This document shows, piece by piece, positions 61,742 to 64,000 of a stretch of DNA of 64,000 nucleotides. A program made the position numbers and the translations under genes. The stretch covers positions 62,001-126,000 of the forward strand of contig NZ_LZSO01000017.1 in the NCBI RefSeq assembly GCF_001665785.1, read 5' to 3'. The notes under the pieces are model-generated. The model saw only the letters and a program-made list of their open reading frames with translations. It was not told where the DNA came from and did not search any database. The DNA is from Mycolicibacterium peregrinum (GTDB lineage Bacteria > Actinomycetota > Actinomycetes > Mycobacteriales > Mycobacteriaceae). Position 1 is the first letter of the stretch; each line of letters begins with the position of its first letter.

Positions 61742-62506
61742 AACACTACGCGCCTGCAAGGCCGCACAGCACTTGTCACAGGATCCACCGGCGGCCTGGG
61801 TGTCGCCATTGCCAAGGCACTCGCCGAGCAGGGAGCCTTCATCATCGTCAGCGGCCGCAACAAAGAACGCGGCGACTCCGTCGTCGCCGAGATCCGTGCC
61901 GCCGGAGGGCGAGCCGAGTTCGTCGCCGCCGACCTCGGGGCCGGGGCGGGCGAGGTGCAGCGCCTGGCCCAACAGGCCGGCGAGGTGGCTGCGGCTGCCG
62001 GCGGGCAGCTCGACATCCTCGTCAACAACGCGGGGGTCTGGGGGATGCCGGAATCTACCGGCGATGTCTCCGAGCAGGCGCTGCTGGAGTCGTATCAGAC
62101 GAACGTGATCGCTCCCTTCCTGCTGACCGGGGCGTTGGCGCCCGCCATGGCCGAGCGTGGCCAGGGCGCGGTGGTCAACGTCGGCTCGATCACCGGGCTG
62201 ATCGGCGGGGACCGCTCGGCGCTGTACTCGTCGACCAAGGCGGCGGTGCATTCGCTGACCAAGTCGTGGGCGGTCGAGTACGGCCCGCGTGGGGTCCGGG
62301 TGAACGCGGTGGCCCCCGGGCCGATCGCGACCGAAAGGGCCGCTGACGTGGCCGATGAGATCGGACCGGTGCTGGCCCGCATCCCGTCCCGGCGCATGAG
62401 CACCCCCGAAGAGGTCGCGGCGGCCGTCGCCTTCCTCGCCGGTGGCGACGCCGGGAACATCCATGGGGTGATCCTCAGTGTGGATGGGGGCTGGGCGGCG
62501 GCTTAA
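61733..62506 (+). CDS. Short-chain dehydrogenase/reductase
   Basis: A 257-residue classical SDR. The cofactor motif is TGSTGGLG, and ILVNNAGVWG, Ser in VGSITG and YSSTK make up the active site; the end HGVILSVDGGWAAA is typical. VSGRNKERGD after strand 2 suggests NADP(H). The start codon lies inside the operator palindrome, so the message may be leaderless or the start poorly translated when repressed. DoxX follows 22 nt after its stop. Confidence 0.88.
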   Translation: MSPNTTRLQGRTALVTGSTGGLGVAIAKALAEQGAFIIVSGRNKERGDSVVAEIRAAGGRAEFVAADLGAGAGEVQRLAQQAGEVAAAAGGQLDILVNNAGVWGMPESTGDVSEQALLESYQTNVIAPFLLTGALAPAMAERGQGAVVNVGSITGLIGGDRSALYSSTKAAVHSLTKSWAVEYGPRGVRVNAVAPGPIATERAADVADEIGPVLARIPSRRMSTPEEVAAAVAFLAGGDAGNIHGVILSVDGGWAAA

Positions 62507-62527
62507 CAGATGTCCTAGATTCTGTTA
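62504..62527 (+). promoter_or_regulatory. doxX promoter with flanking inverted repeat
   Basis: The -10 TAGATT (62516-62521) ends 7 nt before the ATG at 62529. It is bracketed by TAACAGA (62504-62510) and TCTGTTA (62521-62527), exact inverted 7-mers that could bind a repressor. The left arm includes the stop codon of the SDR gene. Confidence 0.4.
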
Positions 62528-62528
62528 C

Positions 62529-63050
62529 ATGGCTTCCTCTGCTTACGACACTGCGATCCTGCTCCTGCGCGTGGTGCTCGGCCTGACAATGGCCGCACAC
62601 GGCTACAACAAGTTCTTCGGTGGCGGGCGGATCCCGGGCACCGCGGGATGGTTCGACAGCATCGGCATGAAGCCGGGCATGTTCCACGCCCGGGTCGCGG
62701 CCAGCACCGAGATCGCCGCCGGTCTCGGCCTGGCTTTGGGCCTGCTGACCCCCGTGCCCGCAGCGGGGTTCGTGGCGCTGATGCTGGTGGCGGCCTGGAC
62801 CGTGCACCGGCACAACGGCTTCTTCATCGTCAAGGAGGGCTGGGAGTACAACCTGATCCTCGCGGTGGCCGCAGTGGCGATCGCCGGCACGGGTGCGGGG
62901 CGCTACAGCCTCGATCACCTGCTGTTCTCCAGTTCGAGCTTCTACCACTACCTGCATGGCTGGTGCGGCCTGGCGATCGCGGTCGTCCTCGGCCTGGCCG
63001 GTGGCATCGGCCAGCTGGTGATCTTCTTCCGCCCGCCCGTCAAGTCCTAG
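62529..63050 (+). CDS. DoxX-family membrane protein
   Basis: A 173-residue protein with four membrane spans of the DoxX type: ILLLRVVLGLTMAAHGYNKFFGGG at the start, GWFDSIGMKPGMFHARVAASTEIAAGLGLALGLL and a GWEYNLILAVAAVAIA span. In M. tuberculosis a DoxX protein joins a membrane redox complex with superoxide dismutase; no such partner is adjacent here. Confidence 0.87.
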   Translation: MASSAYDTAILLLRVVLGLTMAAHGYNKFFGGGRIPGTAGWFDSIGMKPGMFHARVAASTEIAAGLGLALGLLTPVPAAGFVALMLVAAWTVHRHNGFFIVKEGWEYNLILAVAAVAIAGTGAGRYSLDHLLFSSSSFYHYLHGWCGLAIAVVLGLAGGIGQLVIFFRPPVKS

Positions 63051-63065
63051 ATTTCCCGCAGAGCG

Positions 63066-63111
63066 GACGCGAACTCGCACATTCCCGGGTCGATTTGTGC
63101 GAGTTTGCGTC
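63066..63111. terminator. Hairpin after doxX
   Basis: GACGCGAACTCGCACA (63066-63081) and TGTGCGAGTTTGCGTC (63096-63111) pair at 15 of 16 positions around a 14-base loop. It lies 16 nt after the doxX stop and before the KstR-like operator of the next gene. Confidence 0.55.
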
Positions 63112-63130
63112 TGTTCGCGTGAGGTCTGAC

Positions 63131-63148
63131 TAGAACACGTTCTAATCT
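63131..63148 (+). promoter_or_regulatory. KstR-like operator and leaderless promoter
   Basis: TAGAACACGTTCTA (63131-63144) is a near-perfect palindrome and fits the KstR consensus TNNAACNNGTTNNA at every fixed position. It overlaps the -10 TAATCT (63143-63148), which ends 7 nt before the ATG at 63156. Confidence 0.65.
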
Positions 63149-63155
63149 GTCGGGC

Positions 63156-64000
63156 ATGGGTTTTCTCAAACAGGAATCTCCCCAGATCGACTTCGAGCAG
63201 TGGAGCAAGGGCACGCGCGCGGAGAAAATCCGGCCGATGGCGCGGCACTGGGCGGAGGTGGGGTTCGGAACCCCGGTTGTGCTGCACCTGTTCTACGTCG
63301 TCAAGATCCTGGCCTACATCCTCGGTGCCTGGCTGATCGCGCTGACCACAGAAGGTGTCGACGGGTTCACCAACGTCGCGTCCTGGTATGCCGAGCCGAT
63401 CGTCTACCAGAAGGTCGTGTTCTACACGATGCTGTTCGAGGTCATCGGCCTCGGCTGCGGCTTCGGCCCGCTCAACAACCGGTTCTTCCCGCCGATGGGA
63501 TCGATCCTGTACTGGTTGCGGCCCAAGACGATTCGGCTGCCACCGTGGCCCGGTCGGGTACCTCTGACCAAGGGCGACAGCCGCGGCGTCGTCGACGTCG
63601 CCCTGTACGGGGCACTGCTGGTGATGCTGGTGGTGGCGTTGGCCTCGCAGGGCACTGGTCCCATCCCCGCACTCGGCAGCGAGATCGGTGTGCTGCCGGT
63701 CTGGCAGACCGCCGCGATCGTCGGTCTGCTGGCCGTGGCCGGTCTGCGCGACAAGGTGATCTTCCTGGCGGCCCGCGGCGAGGTGTACGGATCCCTGGCG
63801 GTCTGCTTCCTGTTCAGCGGGGCCGACATCGTCATCGCGGCCAAGTTGGTGTGCATGGTGATCTGGCTCGGGGCGGCCACCTCAAAGCTCAACAAACACT
63901 TCCCGTTCGTCATCTCGACGATGATGAGCAACAACCCGGTGTTCCGGCCGCGGTTCATCAAGCGCAAGTTCTTCGAGCACTTCCCGGATGACCTTCGGCC
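63156..64000 (+). CDS. DUF3556 transmembrane protein (runs off the window)
   Basis: The first 281 codons of a membrane protein of the DUF3556 type. It opens MGFLKQESPQIDFEQWSKGT and has RPMARHWAEVGFGTPVVLHLFYVVK, multiple spans (VVFYTMLFEVIGLGCGFGP; GALLVMLVVALASQG; WQTAAIVGLLAVAGL) and the acidic FFEHFPDDLR at the right edge. The function of the family is unknown to me. The KstR-like operator over its promoter suggests a role in sterol or lipid uptake or use. Confidence 0.8.
   Translation, partial: MGFLKQESPQIDFEQWSKGTRAEKIRPMARHWAEVGFGTPVVLHLFYVVKILAYILGAWLIALTTEGVDGFTNVASWYAEPIVYQKVVFYTMLFEVIGLGCGFGPLNNRFFPPMGSILYWLRPKTIRLPPWPGRVPLTKGDSRGVVDVALYGALLVMLVVALASQGTGPIPALGSEIGVLPVWQTAAIVGLLAVAGLRDKVIFLAARGEVYGSLAVCFLFSGADIVIAAKLVCMVIWLGAATSKLNKHFPFVISTMMSNNPVFRPRFIKRKFFEHFPDDLR

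Overview
The window is high-GC actinobacterial DNA and almost certainly comes from a fast-growing Mycobacterium (Mycolicibacterium). The main evidence is gene order. Much of the M. tuberculosis Rv1093-Rv1112 block is present in order: glyA, desA2, phoH2, a NodB-type deacetylase, fum, glpX, a DUF4245 protein, an AI-2E family membrane protein, a 3beta-hydroxysteroid dehydrogenase, xseB, xseA, an Rv1109c-like protein, ispH, a DUF6542 protein and ychF. A DevR/DevS (DosR/DosS) dormancy locus sits inside the block, as in M. smegmatis, and a rifampin ADP-ribosyltransferase gene lies just beyond it. Family and synteny statements are recognised from the translated sequence; no search was run.

Layout. 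1-1.2 kb: a tandem pair of secreted Trp/Gly-repeat mini-proteins with duplicated promoters. 1.2-6.7 kb: membrane protein, glyA, desA2, phoAT-phoH2, deacetylase. 6.7-11.1 kb: Acg-like nitroreductase, universal stress protein and DevR behind one DosR box, then a flavin-binding protein behind a second box, then DevS. 11.2-16.4 kb: fum and glpX, DUF4245, dienelactone hydrolase, AI-2E permease. 16.4-21.8 kb: a three-gene dehydrogenase operon under a KstR-like operator, a small acidic protein, and a divergent P450/TetR pair. 21.8-26.8 kb: two near-duplicate type I sulfatases with a HAD phosphatase and the formylglycine-generating enzyme that activates sulfatases. 26.9-29.1 kb: a broken TDT-family transporter, a DUF1876 protein and AzlCD. 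29.1-35.8 kb: the conserved 3beta-HSD to ychF segment.

36-41.6 kb is an accessory patch. It holds duplicated SnoaL-like genes (one broken), two DUF1801 proteins, two VOC proteins, arr, a small kinase and the truncated end of an insertion sequence. 41.6-52.8 kb: a stand-alone flavoprotein dehydrogenase, then three giant paralogous LuxR-type (LAL) regulators with a shortened ECF sigma factor coupled to the second. 52.8-56.6 kb: a kinase/aminotransferase fusion and its hydrolase partner. 56.7-61.1 kb: a TetR regulator, then an overlapping operon of two orphan Mce-associated proteins, an epoxide-hydrolase-like enzyme and a WS/DGAT-like acyltransferase with a degenerate active site. 61.1-64 kb: a divergent TetR/SDR pair, DoxX, and the start of a DUF3556 membrane protein under a third KstR-like operator.

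Regulatory themes. Many genes show a TANNNT -10 hexamer placed 6-9 nt before the start codon with no Shine-Dalgarno, which predicts leaderless mRNAs. Two DosR boxes link the 6.7-9.4 kb genes to hypoxia control. Three 14-mers match the KstR consensus exactly, upstream of a dehydrogenase operon, the 3beta-HSD and DUF3556, which suggests a small sterol-linked regulon spread across the window. No tRNA, rRNA, CRISPR array or intact mobile element was seen.
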